The position numbers were made by a program, and so were the translations under genes. Positions 8,724-16,338 of a stretch of DNA of 64,000 bases are shown one piece after another. Below the pieces are notes generated by a model that was given only the letters and a program-made list of their open reading frames with translations, searched no databases and was not told where the DNA came from. This stretch comes from Microbacterium sp. MAH-37 (GTDB lineage Bacteria; Actinomycetota; Actinomycetes; Actinomycetales; Microbacteriaceae). The stretch lies in NCBI RefSeq assembly GCF_009758255.1, contig NZ_WSEN01000002.1, positions 62,001 through 126,000 of the forward strand. Direction: 5' to 3'. Every line of letters starts with the position of its first letter. The stretch's first letter is position 1.

Positions 8724-9335
8724 CTACTGACCGGCGAGCACCATCTCCGTGGTCGAGATCGTCAGTTGCGGCGGATACAGCCCCATCACGTGCAGCGCCG
8801 CCGCATGGTTCTCGGCGGTCGACCCCGCGCAGGCATCCGCTGCGATCGTCGCGTGCGCTCCGGCATCCGCTGCGGCGAGAGCCGTGGACAGCACGCAGCA
8901 GTCGGTCGAGACGCCGGTGAGGACGACGTGCGCGCCGCGTCCGACGATCGCCTCGATCTCCGGTCCCCACTTGCCGAACGACGGCAGATCGAGGGTCGGA
9001 TGCCGCGACAACTCGCGGGCCTCTGGTACGAGGTCGAAGAGCGGATCGGATGCCGGCCTGTCGGCGAACGGCCACGCGGCGAAGTAGTCGCCCCAGGCCG
9101 TGGAGCGGTCGGCGGTCGGCAACCATCTGGTCACCAGCACGTTCTCGCCGAACGCGCCGGCCAGGCGGCGGATGTTGGTGAAGGCGTCCGCGAAGAACGG
9201 CGATCCCCAGTCGGAGTCAGCGGCGGCGAAGATGTTCTGGGGGTCGATGACGACCAGCCATCCTTCGTCTCGTCGCTGCGCTCCGGGTCCTGAGCGAGCG
9301 GAGCGAGACGAAGGGCGCTCAGGAACCGGAGTCAC
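8724..9335 (-). CDS. isochorismatase-family cysteine hydrolase
   Basis: The product is 203 residues and related to nicotinamidase and isochorismatase. The D-K-C triad is visible: Asp in WLVVIDPQNIF, Lys in LPSFGKWGPEIE, and the nucleophile in GVSTDCCVLSTALAAADAG. The GTG at 9335 overlaps the stop of the upstream NCS1 permease (GTGA), so the pair is coupled and probably handles one amide substrate after uptake. The first 23 or so residues are Ser/Arg-rich (PSSRSARSG) and are encoded by a palindromic repeat of the kind found elsewhere in intergenic DNA, so the extension looks acquired and may be dispensable. An alternative start inside the domain is not obvious. kynA follows 47 bases downstream. 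Confidence 0.8.
   Translation of the reverse strand: MTPVPERPSSRSARSGPGAQRRDEGWLVVIDPQNIFAAADSDWGSPFFADAFTNIRRLAGAFGENVLVTRWLPTADRSTAWGDYFAAWPFADRPASDPLFDLVPEARELSRHPTLDLPSFGKWGPEIEAIVGRGAHVVLTGVSTDCCVLSTALAAADAGAHATIAADACAGSTAENHAAALHVMGLYPPQLTISTTEMVLAGQ
9262..9330. repeat. palindromic repeat (CCTTCGTCTCG type) inside a coding region
   Basis: CCTTCGTCTCG (9262-9272) is matched by its inverse CGAGACGAAGG (9304-9314), with further complementarity between GCGCTC and GAGCGAGCG inside and an AGGAACCGG tail. Similar elements occur at 16339-16452 and 28084-28216, both between genes. Here the element encodes the N-terminus of the isochorismatase-family protein. Confidence 0.65.
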
Positions 9336-10783
9336 GCGCCGGCCTCTTGCTCCCGGATCCTCCCGGCGCGGGCGAACCAGGTCACCAGGAACGACAGCAC
9401 CAGCGCGAAGATCACGCCGAGGTTCGCGTACCCCCAGGCGTCCCGCCAGCCGAGCAGGTCGAGGAAGTACCCCTGCCAGTCGTTCCAGGGAGTGTCCGGG
9501 ATCTGGTTCATCACGAAGCCCCAGCCGATCACGGTCGCGACGACCATCGTGATGATCGAGGTCCAGTCGAACGCGCCGTACCGGCCGGACGAGTCGAACA
9601 GCGCGGCGTCGTCGTAGTCCTTGCGGCGGCGCAGGATGTCGGCGATGAGGATGCCCGCCCAGGAGGCCATCGGCACCCCGAGCGTGATGAGGAACGACTG
9701 GAACGGTCCGATGAAGCTCGTCGCGAAGAACACCACGAAGATCGTGCCGGCGGTGAGGATGATGCCATCGATGCCCGCCGCTGCGGGGCGCGGGATGCGG
9801 ATGCCGAGGCTCAGCAGCGTGAGACCCGAGGAGTAGATGCCGAGCACGGCGCCGGAGACGAGGGTGAGGATCGCGACGATGAGGAACGGGAACAGCGCCC
9901 AGGTCGGCAGCAGCACGGCCAGCGCTCCGATCGGATCGCTGCCCACGGCGGCGAGGAGGTCGTCGTCCGACCCCGCGAGCAGCAGGCCGAAGAACACCAG
10001 CACGATCGGCGCCACCGAGCCGCCGATCGTGTTCCAGGCGATGATCTGCCCGTCCGAGGCGGAGCGCTTCTGGTAGCGCGACCAGTCGGCGGCGATGTTG
10101 ATCCAGCCCAGTCCGAAGCCGGTCATCACCATGACGAGGGCGCCGATGGTCTGCGCGAACGTGCCGTCGGGACGCGAGAACGCGGTGGCCCAGTCGATGT
10201 ACTGGAAGGTGAGGATGAGGAACAGCACGGTCATCGCGCCGGTCAGCCAGGTGAGCACCGACTGCAGTTTCATGATCGTGTGATAGCCGAGCACCGAGGC
10301 GCTCACGATCAGTGCCGCGACGAGGATCGTCGCGATGATCTTCACGGCGGTGTCGTCGCCGTCGACCCAGCCCAGTTCGCGCAGGATCGTGCCGGTGGCG
10401 AGCACCGCGGTGATCGCGAGCGAGGTCTCCCAGCCGATCGACGTCAGCCACGACACGATGCCGGGCAGCTTCTGCCCCTGCACGCCGAACGCCGCCCGTG
10501 AGAGCACCATCGTCGGCGCGGATCCCCGCTTGCCGGCGATCGCGATCAGTCCGCAAAGGAAGAACGACACGACGATGCCGATCACCGAGACGATCGTCGC
10601 CTGCCAGAGCGAGACGCCGAAGCCGAGGATGAACGAGCCGTACGACATGCCGAACACCGACACGTTCGCCGCGAACCACGGCCAGAACAGGTCACGCGGC
10701 TTCGCGGTGCGCTCGGACTCGGGGATGATCTCGATTCCGGTGCGCTCGATGAGCGTCGACGTCGAGGTGCTCTCTGCGGTCAT
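9332..10783 (-). CDS. NCS1-family permease (purine/cytosine/allantoin-type)
   Basis: The product is 483 residues with about 12 membrane segments. The N-terminal PRDLFWPWFAANVSVFGMSYGSF, GKRGSAPTMVLSRAAFGVQG and the transmembrane-6 region GFGLGWINIAADWSRYQ are typical of the NCS1 cation symporters for nucleobases and related ring amides. It is followed immediately (GTGA overlap) by an isochorismatase-family hydrolase. A substrate that is imported and then hydrolysed at an amide or imide bond is therefore likely, for example a hydantoin, allantoin, ureide or pyridine carboxamide, but sequence alone does not decide. Transport by proton or sodium symport is a family property. Confidence 0.85.
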   Translation of the reverse strand: MTAESTSTSTLIERTGIEIIPESERTAKPRDLFWPWFAANVSVFGMSYGSFILGFGVSLWQATIVSVIGIVVSFFLCGLIAIAGKRGSAPTMVLSRAAFGVQGQKLPGIVSWLTSIGWETSLAITAVLATGTILRELGWVDGDDTAVKIIATILVAALIVSASVLGYHTIMKLQSVLTWLTGAMTVLFLILTFQYIDWATAFSRPDGTFAQTIGALVMVMTGFGLGWINIAADWSRYQKRSASDGQIIAWNTIGGSVAPIVLVFFGLLLAGSDDDLLAAVGSDPIGALAVLLPTWALFPFLIVAILTLVSGAVLGIYSSGLTLLSLGIRIPRPAAAGIDGIILTAGTIFVVFFATSFIGPFQSFLITLGVPMASWAGILIADILRRRKDYDDAALFDSSGRYGAFDWTSIITMVVATVIGWGFVMNQIPDTPWNDWQGYFLDLLGWRDAWGYANLGVIFALVLSFLVTWFARAGRIREQEAGA

Positions 10784-10839
10784 GCCCTCATCCTGGCACC
10801 GGCCGGGGCCCGGCGGCCAGGGTCACCCCGCCACGGGGC

Positions 10840-12123
10840 TCAGCCGGCGAAGAACGCCTCCGCGACGCGGGACAGGTCGTGCAGGTCGCTCACGCCGGCG
10901 AGCTCACGCGCCGAGTGCATCGAGAGGATCGGGATGCCGATGTCGACGGTGCGGATGCCGAGCCGCGTCGCAGTGATCGGCCCGATCGTCGATCCGCAGG
11001 GCACGGCGTTGTTCGACACGAACTCCTGCGATGCGACGCCGGATGCCTCGCACCAGGCGGCCCAGGCCGCCGCGCCCACGGCATCCGTGGCGTACCGCTG
11101 GTTCGCGTTGATCTTCAGGATCGGGCCCGAGCCGAGCAGCGGCTGCACCACCGGATCGTGACGCTGGGAGTAGTTCGGGTGCACCGAGTGACCCACATCG
11201 CTGGACAGGTGCCACGACGCGGCGTACGCGCGCCGGCGATCCGCGGCATCCGCGCCGAGCTGCTCGTAGACGCGCTCCAGCACATCCTCGAGGAACGGGC
11301 CTGCCGCGCCGGAACGCGACTCGGAGCCGAGCTCCTCGTGGTCGAAGGCGGCGAGCACCGGGATGACGCCCGTCGCCGCGTCGGCGGCGGCGAGCAGCGC
11401 CACGACGCCGGCGTGCACGGATGCCAGGTCGTCGAGGCGTCCGCTCGCGAAGAACGCGTCGTCCTTGCCGAAGACCGCACCGCGCGCGGAATCGGCGACG
11501 ACCGCGTCGAAGCCGCGGACCTCGCGCGGGTCGACGCCGGCGGCGTCGGCGAGCTCGGCGAGCAGGTCCGCGTCGGCGGGGGAACCCAGACCCCACACCG
11601 GCTGCGTGTTCACCTGCTTGTCGAGGGCGAGTCCGTCGTTGACGCCGCGATCGAGGTGGATCGCCAGCTGCGGCAGGCGCAGCAGCGCGCCGGTGTCGGC
11701 GAGCACCACGCGGCCGTCGGTCAGCGCGAGCCGGCCGGCCAGGCGCAGCTCGCGGTCCAGCCAGGAGTTCAGCAGCGGCCCGCCGTAGACCTCGACGCCG
11801 GCCTGCAGCCAGCCGTGCGATCCGGTGGTGGGCTTCGGCTTGAGCTTGAACCCGGGGGAGTCGGTGTGCGCGCCCAGGATGTGCGCGGGCGTGATGGCCG
11901 AGGCGTCCGCCGGCACCACCCAGGCGATCGCCGCACCGTCGCGCACGACCACGTACCGTCCGCCGGGCTGTGCGGGCCAGGCGTCCGCCTCGCTCAGCCG
12001 CGTGAAGCCGCCGTCCTCGAGCCGTCGCGCGATCTCTGCGGCGGCGTGATAGCTCGACGGGGACGCGGCGACGAAGTCGGCCAGATCGGCGGCGTGGGCG
12101 AGGGCGGCGGGAGAGACGGGCAT
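10840..12123 (-). CDS. apeB: M18-family aminopeptidase
   Basis: This 427-residue zinc aminopeptidase matches bacterial M18 enzymes: SPSSYHAAAEIARRLEDGGF at the start, metal ligands in AHILGAHTDSPGFKLKP, DHEELGSESRSGAAG and SSDVGHSVHPNY, and a late CGSTIGPITATRLGIRTVDIG followed by LSMHSARE. It would trim N-terminal, often acidic, residues from peptides in the cytoplasm. The ATG at 12123 has TAGCAT (12131-12136, minus strand) seven bases upstream and no Shine-Dalgarno, so it is probably leaderless. The gene is 56 bases upstream of the NCS1 permease on the same strand and may read through into it. Confidence 0.9.
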   Translation of the reverse strand: MPVSPAALAHAADLADFVAASPSSYHAAAEIARRLEDGGFTRLSEADAWPAQPGGRYVVVRDGAAIAWVVPADASAITPAHILGAHTDSPGFKLKPKPTTGSHGWLQAGVEVYGGPLLNSWLDRELRLAGRLALTDGRVVLADTGALLRLPQLAIHLDRGVNDGLALDKQVNTQPVWGLGSPADADLLAELADAAGVDPREVRGFDAVVADSARGAVFGKDDAFFASGRLDDLASVHAGVVALLAAADAATGVIPVLAAFDHEELGSESRSGAAGPFLEDVLERVYEQLGADAADRRRAYAASWHLSSDVGHSVHPNYSQRHDPVVQPLLGSGPILKINANQRYATDAVGAAAWAAWCEASGVASQEFVSNNAVPCGSTIGPITATRLGIRTVDIGIPILSMHSARELAGVSDLHDLSRVAEAFFAG

Positions 12124-12211
12124 GCCTTCGATGCTAGGGCGTGTGGGGCCCAGGCTCTGACGAGCGCGCGCAGCTGCCTCGTCAGAGCCCGCCCCGAGCG
12201 GTTCCCGTCCG

Positions 12212-12850
12212 TCACATCCACGGAAGCCGCGTCGAGATCGGCTCCGGAACCGGGAGCGAACCGGGGGTGAGCGCCCTCACGGCCTGCGGCGTCGCGCCGA
12301 TCTGCCGAACAGCGACTCCGTCCCCGACTCTGACGGCGACGAAAGAGCTCTCGGACGGGACAACGGGCGGGATCGGGATGGCGTGCCGGCCGGCGTCGAG
12401 CTCAGCCTCGAACACGGAGATCTCGTGCCCGACGGGCTCGGGCGGGACGAACGTTCCCCAGATGCCCTGCACTGCGACTTTCGCGACCGTATCGGTCGTC
12501 ACGTGGAGCACCCGTGAGGTGGCGTCGTAACTGAACTCCGGGGTGACGGCGCAGAAGAACTGCTCGATCTGCGCGGCCAGCAGCGGCGCGACACCACCGA
12601 GGCCGGGCAGGAAGGTCACGTGGGGGTTCACCGCGAGGATCTGTTCCTGCAGTCGTTCCTTCTTCTCCGGCGGCACCATTCCGCCGAAGACCACGAGGTC
12701 GACGCTGCCGAAGTCGTAGTCGGTCAGCAGCTGGTCGAACTGGTTGCTCGCATTCGCCGCGTATCCGCGTCCGCGCAGCAGCGCGACGGCGTCCAGCAGC
12801 ACGGCTGTGCTGCGGCCGACGATGAGTACTCGTCCCTGATTCGTTGACAT
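12212..12850 (-). CDS. conserved protein with receiver-like N-terminal fold, divergent from marR
   Basis: The product is 212 residues and I do not recognise the family. Residues 5-105 look like a Rossmann- or receiver-type alpha/beta unit: GRVLIVGRSTAVLLDAVALLRGRGY, then DLVVFGGMVPPEKKE and PHVTFLPGLGG. The usual phosphoacceptor pattern is not clear. The second half is beta-rich (SRVLHVTTDTVAKVAVQGIWGTFVPPEP) with no catalytic motif. The start is set at ATG 12850, with AAGAAT seven bases upstream. The frame extends upstream to 13060, but that stretch overlaps the operator region and the divergent marR gene. It shares three MarR-type operators with the regulator, so it is probably the regulated target. 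Confidence 0.6.
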   Translation of the reverse strand: MSTNQGRVLIVGRSTAVLLDAVALLRGRGYAANASNQFDQLLTDYDFGSVDLVVFGGMVPPEKKERLQEQILAVNPHVTFLPGLGGVAPLLAAQIEQFFCAVTPEFSYDATSRVLHVTTDTVAKVAVQGIWGTFVPPEPVGHEISVFEAELDAGRHAIPIPPVVPSESSFVAVRVGDGVAVRQIGATPQAVRALTPGSLPVPEPISTRLPWM

Positions 12851-12864
12851 GGCATCCATTCTTG

Positions 12865-12920
12865 TTGGTTGCACCAATGTTGGTCTGACCAACATAGCGC
12901 ATTGTTGGCTGGGCCAACAA
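12865..12920. promoter_or_regulatory. three MarR-type operators TTGGY-N3-RCCAA
   Basis: There are three dyads in the 88-base divergent spacer: TTGGTtgcACCAA (12865-12877), tgTTGGTctgACCAAca (12878-12894) and ttgTTGGCtggGCCAAcaa (12902-12920). Centres are 15 and 25 bases apart. The third covers the -35 region of the marR promoter (-10 TAGGAT, 12927-12932); the first sits just upstream of the -10 of the divergent gene. The layout predicts that MarR represses both genes. Confidence 0.75.
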
Positions 12921-12938
12921 GGGGCGTAGGATTCCGGC

Positions 12939-13469
12939 ATGCGTGAGACACAAGTCGGCCGCACTCCAGACCGCCTCAGGGACCGGCCCACCTGGCTGCT
13001 GGGGCGAGCCGCCGCGCGCGCGTCGGCGTTGCTCGCCGGCGGGTTCGAAGCAAGAGGCAACGGCCTGCGCGGGTATCACTACCGCCTGCTCGCCGCACTG
13101 GAGCAGTTCGGCCCGTCGAGTCAGATCGAACTCGGGCGCGATGCGGGCATCGATCGCAGCGATGTGACGGCGGCGCTCTCCCTGATGGAGGATCGCGGCC
13201 TCGTCGTGCGCGCGATCGACCCGGGGAACCGTCGGCGCAAGATCGTGTCGATCACGGATACCGGGGTCGCAAGACTGCGAGAACTGGACGAGATGCTCGA
13301 TGGCATCCAGGAAGAGCTGCTCGCTCCGTTGTCGCAGGCGCAGCGGGCGCAGTTCGGCAAGATCATGGTCGCGTTGGGGGAGCCGAGCAGTTCCCTGCCG
13401 GAGGCCGGCCCTGGGTCTCGTGACCGCGCTGACGCCGAGGCCTCGCGACGGGCGGGCGGCGTCGCCTAG
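12939..13469 (+). CDS. MarR-family transcriptional regulator
   Basis: This 176-residue winged-helix regulator has the MarR core at about 40-140: LRGYHYRLLAALEQFGPSSQIELGRDAGIDRSDVTAAL, the wing in LMEDRGLVVRAIDPGNRRRKIVSITDTG, and the dimerisation helices LRELDEMLDGIQEELLAPLS. The last 30 residues are charged and probably flexible. TAGGAT (12927-12932) is six bases before the ATG, so the mRNA is probably leaderless. The gene is divergent from the 212-residue receiver-like gene across three palindromic operators, which indicates autorepression. The ligand is unknown. The stop codon TAG overlaps the -10 hexamer of the riboswitch transcript that follows. Confidence 0.88.
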   Translation: MRETQVGRTPDRLRDRPTWLLGRAAARASALLAGGFEARGNGLRGYHYRLLAALEQFGPSSQIELGRDAGIDRSDVTAALSLMEDRGLVVRAIDPGNRRRKIVSITDTGVARLRELDEMLDGIQEELLAPLSQAQRAQFGKIMVALGEPSSSLPEAGPGSRDRADAEASRRAGGVA

Positions 13470-13582
13470 GGTGGTTCTCGACAGCGCCTAGGGTTCCGGG
13501 GCATCGGCCCGACTGGTCCGAGCGGCGCCACGGCTCGCCGCGCGGCGGGCCGTCATCTGAACGGACAAAAGCCTGGAGGACC
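13467..13582 (+). promoter_or_regulatory. ykkC-family riboswitch (guanidine-I type most likely) with its promoter
   Basis: The conserved blocks of the ykkC aptamer appear in order: CCTAGGGTTCCGG (13488-13500), CGACTGGTCCGAG (13510-13522), a variable GC-rich hairpin with CCACGGCTCGCCG, and ACGGACAAAAGCCTGGAGGA near 13561-13580. A -10 TAGGGT (13467-13472) would start the transcript about seven bases downstream, just before the aptamer. After the aptamer, GTCCGT (13584-13589) can pair with ACGGAC (13561-13566), a possible switch helix, and a GC-rich hairpin precedes the start codon of the transporter. ykkC subtypes bind guanidine, ppGpp, PRPP or nucleoside diphosphates. The subtype is not assigned with certainty. 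Confidence 0.78.
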
Positions 13583-13620
13583 CGTCCGTCGCGCCCCGCG
13601 GCGGGCAGAAGGGTCTTCGG

Positions 13621-14484
13621 ATGTCCGGTATCGCCATCGCTCTCGCGCTCGCCGCGGCTGTCGTGCACGCTGCCTGGAACGTCATCGCACATGACGTGAG
13701 TCGCGCAGGCGTCGCGTTCCTCTGGTGGGGAGCGGTGGCGAGCACGGTGATCTGGGGCGGCGTGATCCCGCTCACCGGTGGCTTCGGCACCGACGACGTC
13801 GCCGGCATCGCTCTCGGCATCGGTGTCTCCGGCGTGCTGCACGTGATCTACATGAGCGTGCTGCAGCGCGGATACCGGGCGGGAAACCTGTCCACCGTGT
13901 ACGCGACCGCGCGCGGCACCGGACCGTTCCTGTCGGTGATCATCGCGATGGCGCTGCTGGGGGAGCGGCCCAGCCTCATCGCCTTGGGCGGAGTGTTGCT
14001 GGTGATCGCCGGGGTGGTCGCGATCGGACTGGTCGACCGGGGGCCTTCGGCGGGCCGGCGCGGCCCGGACCCCGCGATCGTGTTCGGCCTGCTCACCGGC
14101 GTGGCTATCGCGGGCTACACGATCTGGGACGCGTTCGCGCTGCGGACCTGGCACCTCTCACCGGTGGCGTTCATGGTGGGCGCCGCTGCGGCCGAGATCC
14201 CGTTCTTCACGATCGCGGTCGGCCGGCGGTGGGATGCCGTGGGTGCGCTCTGGCGCACGCAGTGGCGCTGCATCCTCGCCTTCGGCGTGCTGTCGCCGCT
14301 CGCCTACATCCTGGTGCTGCAGGCGATCACGATCGCCCCCGTGGCGCTGGTCGCCCCGCTGCGCGAGGTGAGCGTCGTGCTGGTGAGCCTGTTCGGCGCC
14401 CTCGTGCTGCGCGAGAGCAGACCGGGATGGCGCATCGCGGCATCCGTCGTGGTCGTCGCGGGCGTGGCGCTGATCGCGGTGTGA
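13621..14484 (+). CDS. DMT-superfamily (EamA) transporter under ykkC riboswitch control
   Basis: The product is 287 residues with about ten membrane helices in two EamA repeats (about 1-140 and 155-287). The N-terminal ALAAAVVHAAWNVIAHD, the end-of-repeat TARGTGPFLSVIIAMALLGERPS, and its counterpart APLREVSVVLVSLFGALVLRESRPGW show the internal duplication typical of drug/metabolite exporters. It lies directly behind a ykkC-family riboswitch. Guanidine-I riboswitches usually govern SMR-type guanidine exporters or guanidine-degrading enzymes, so guanidinium export by a ten-helix DMT protein is a reasonable inference here. The ATG at 13621 has AGAAGGG at 13608-13614. Confidence 0.85.
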   Translation: MSGIAIALALAAAVVHAAWNVIAHDVSRAGVAFLWWGAVASTVIWGGVIPLTGGFGTDDVAGIALGIGVSGVLHVIYMSVLQRGYRAGNLSTVYATARGTGPFLSVIIAMALLGERPSLIALGGVLLVIAGVVAIGLVDRGPSAGRRGPDPAIVFGLLTGVAIAGYTIWDAFALRTWHLSPVAFMVGAAAAEIPFFTIAVGRRWDAVGALWRTQWRCILAFGVLSPLAYILVLQAITIAPVALVAPLREVSVVLVSLFGALVLRESRPGWRIAASVVVVAGVALIAV

Positions 14485-14490
14485 GAGGGC

Positions 14491-15234
14491 TCAGCCCGCG
14501 ACAGCGCGCAGGTACTGGCCGTCGGCCGAGATGCCGGAGCCCGAGACGGTGAAGCGCACGACGTCGCCGAGGTAGCGGTCCTGGGATGCCTCGAAGATGC
14601 GGCCCTCCGCGTCGCGCGAGACGCGGCTGAGGCGCAGGATCGGCGACCCCTGAGGCACGCGCAGCAGTGCGGCATCCCGCTCGTCCGCCGCGATCGCGTC
14701 GATCTCGTGCTGCACGCCGACGATCGGATGCCCGTGCGCGCCGAGGAACTCGGTGATCGAGATCGCGTCGAGGTCGGCCTGGAACAGCAGCCGGCCGACC
14801 TCCTCGATGTAGTTCAGGCGCTCGACCATGGTGGGCCGGCCGTCGAGCAGCCTCAGTCGCAGCACGCTGACGATCTGATCATCGGGCGAGACGCCGAGCG
14901 GTTCGGCGAGCTCGGCCGCCCGGCGCAGGCTGACCTCCTGGGTCTGCGCGCCCGGCTCCAGGCCCAGGTCGCGCGCCCAGCGTGTGAACGGGACGGACAT
15001 GTCCACGGCCTGCGTGGCCTTCTTGGAGACGACCCTGGCGGGGCGTCCGCGCGTGGTCTCGACGAGACCCTCGGCGCGTAGCGCCGCGAGTGCGTTGCGG
15101 ATCGGACCGCGCGACGTCTGCCAGCGCTCGGCCAGCTCGGCCTCGGTCGGCACATCGTCTCCCGGGCGCAGCCGGCCCGACGTGATCCGCTCCCGCAGAT
15201 CGTCGGCGATACGGAGGTAGACAGCTTGGGACAC
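14491..15234 (-). CDS. GntR-family regulator with UTRA domain (phosphonate locus)
   Basis: The product is 247 residues. The N-terminal GntR winged helix is at about 5-70 (YLRIADDLRERITSGRLRPGDDVPTEAELAERWQTSRGPIRNAL, read in segments) and the C-terminal UTRA/HutC effector domain at about 90-240 (DDQIVSVLRLRLLDGRPTMVERL, ISADGQYL). The GTG start at 15234 has TAGTAT (15241-15246, minus) six bases upstream, so it is probably leaderless. It is divergent from phnD and is likely the local phosphonate-locus regulator, like PhnF-type UTRA proteins. The effector may be a phosphonate or aldehyde intermediate; this is inferred only from position. Confidence 0.85.
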   Translation of the reverse strand: MSQAVYLRIADDLRERITSGRLRPGDDVPTEAELAERWQTSRGPIRNALAALRAEGLVETTRGRPARVVSKKATQAVDMSVPFTRWARDLGLEPGAQTQEVSLRRAAELAEPLGVSPDDQIVSVLRLRLLDGRPTMVERLNYIEEVGRLLFQADLDAISITEFLGAHGHPIVGVQHEIDAIAADERDAALLRVPQGSPILRLSRVSRDAEGRIFEASQDRYLGDVVRFTVSGSGISADGQYLRAVAG

Positions 15235-15273
15235 ATAGGCATACTAGTTGCGCAGGTGGGTGCACGGTGCCCT

Positions 15274-15322
15274 GTTCTGCGGATGTTCACCCCGGGAAAC
15301 CCTTGGTGAACGACGAGGGAAC
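15274..15322. promoter_or_regulatory. PHO-box-like PhoP sites, two facing sets of 11-base repeats
   Basis: On the plus strand, GTTCTGCGGAT (15274-15284) is followed directly by GTTCACCCCGG (15285-15295). On the minus strand, GTTCCCTCGTC (15322-15312), GTTCACCAAGG (15311-15301) and GTTTCCCGGGG (15300-15290) run in the opposite direction. Eleven-base direct units with GTTCACC are the hallmark of actinomycete PhoP binding sites. The arrangement is symmetric and lies between the divergent gntR and phnD genes, so phosphate-starvation control of phosphonate uptake is expected. Confidence 0.68.
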
Positions 15323-15402
15323 AGTGCCGAGATAGGTACATTTGTCGCGCTTTCGGGTGTCATTCTTGGTCGCGGATTCCTCCACACACCCGAAAGGTCC
15401 TC

Positions 15403-16326
15403 ATGAAGCTCCGTGCTCTCCCCGCTCTCGTCGGCGCTGCGGCCCTCGCCCTCGGCCTCGCCGCCTGCTCCGGCTCGGCCGGTGCCACCGGCTCGTCCGA
15501 CGAGCCGAAGGCGGAAGGCGGTTACGCCGTCGACGCGAACACCCTCGTCTTCGGCGTCGTGCCCGACTCGGTCGACACCGAGACCAACTACCAGCCCCTC
15601 ATGGACTACATCGCCGAGGAGACCGGCAAGAAGGTCGAGTACCACGAGTCCACCGATTACGCCGCGCTCATCGAGGCCGCGATCGCCGGCAAGGTCGACG
15701 TCGCCTCGTTCTCGGGCTTCACCTACGTCACCGCCACCAATAACGGCGCGAAGCTCACCCCGATCTCCTCGATCATCACCAAGGAGGGCCAGGAGCCCGG
15801 CTACTACTCGCAGGCGATCGTGCCCAAGGGGTCGTCGATCAAGACCCTCGAGGAGTTCAAGGGCAAGAAGGTCTGCTTCGTCGACCCGTCGTCGACCTCG
15901 GGCTACCTGTTCCCGTCCTACAACCTGCTCGAGGCGGGCGTCGATCCCGAGAAGGACGTCACCCCGGTCTTCGCCGGCAAGCACGATGTCAGCGTCACCA
16001 AGGTCGGCGAGGGCAAGGAGTGCGAGGCCGGCTTCGCCGAGGACAGCGAGGTCGCCAAGTCCGACAAGGTCACCAAGATCGCCGAGACCATGGTGCCCGG
16101 TGCGCCGCTGGTCTACGCGAACGCTCTGCCGGATGACGTGAAGAAGACCCTGACCGACGCCCTGTCCGAGGTCACCATCGACGACATCATCGCCGCCGGC
16201 GTGACCAGCGCCGACAGCGACGCCTTCCGCACCGTCTTCTACGCCACCAAGCCGGTCGACGACGCGTACTACGACCTCATCCGCGACATCTGCAAGAAGA
16301 CGAACGCGACCCAGTGCCAGGGCTGA
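15403..16326 (+). CDS. phnD: phosphonate ABC transporter, substrate-binding lipoprotein
   Basis: The product is 307 residues. The lipoprotein signal ends in LGLAAC with Cys22 as the lipidation site, followed by a Ser/Gly linker. The PhnD (phosphate/phosphonate-binding) fold then follows: NTLVFGVVPDSVDTETNYQPL, ISEK-like KVEYHESTDYAALIEA, DVASFSGFTYV, and the ligand-loop segment DPSSTSGYLFPSYNLLEAG. GAAAGG at 15390-15395 is the probable ribosome binding site. It is the first gene of the phn run and is separated from phnC by a strong hairpin repeat, which would favour excess binding protein over transporter. Expression probably answers to both GntR and PhoP. Confidence 0.93.
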   Translation: MKLRALPALVGAAALALGLAACSGSAGATGSSDEPKAEGGYAVDANTLVFGVVPDSVDTETNYQPLMDYIAEETGKKVEYHESTDYAALIEAAIAGKVDVASFSGFTYVTATNNGAKLTPISSIITKEGQEPGYYSQAIVPKGSSIKTLEEFKGKKVCFVDPSSTSGYLFPSYNLLEAGVDPEKDVTPVFAGKHDVSVTKVGEGKECEAGFAEDSEVAKSDKVTKIAETMVPGAPLVYANALPDDVKKTLTDALSEVTIDDIIAAGVTSADSDAFRTVFYATKPVDDAYYDLIRDICKKTNATQCQG

Positions 16327-16338
16327 CGCCCGTCGGCC

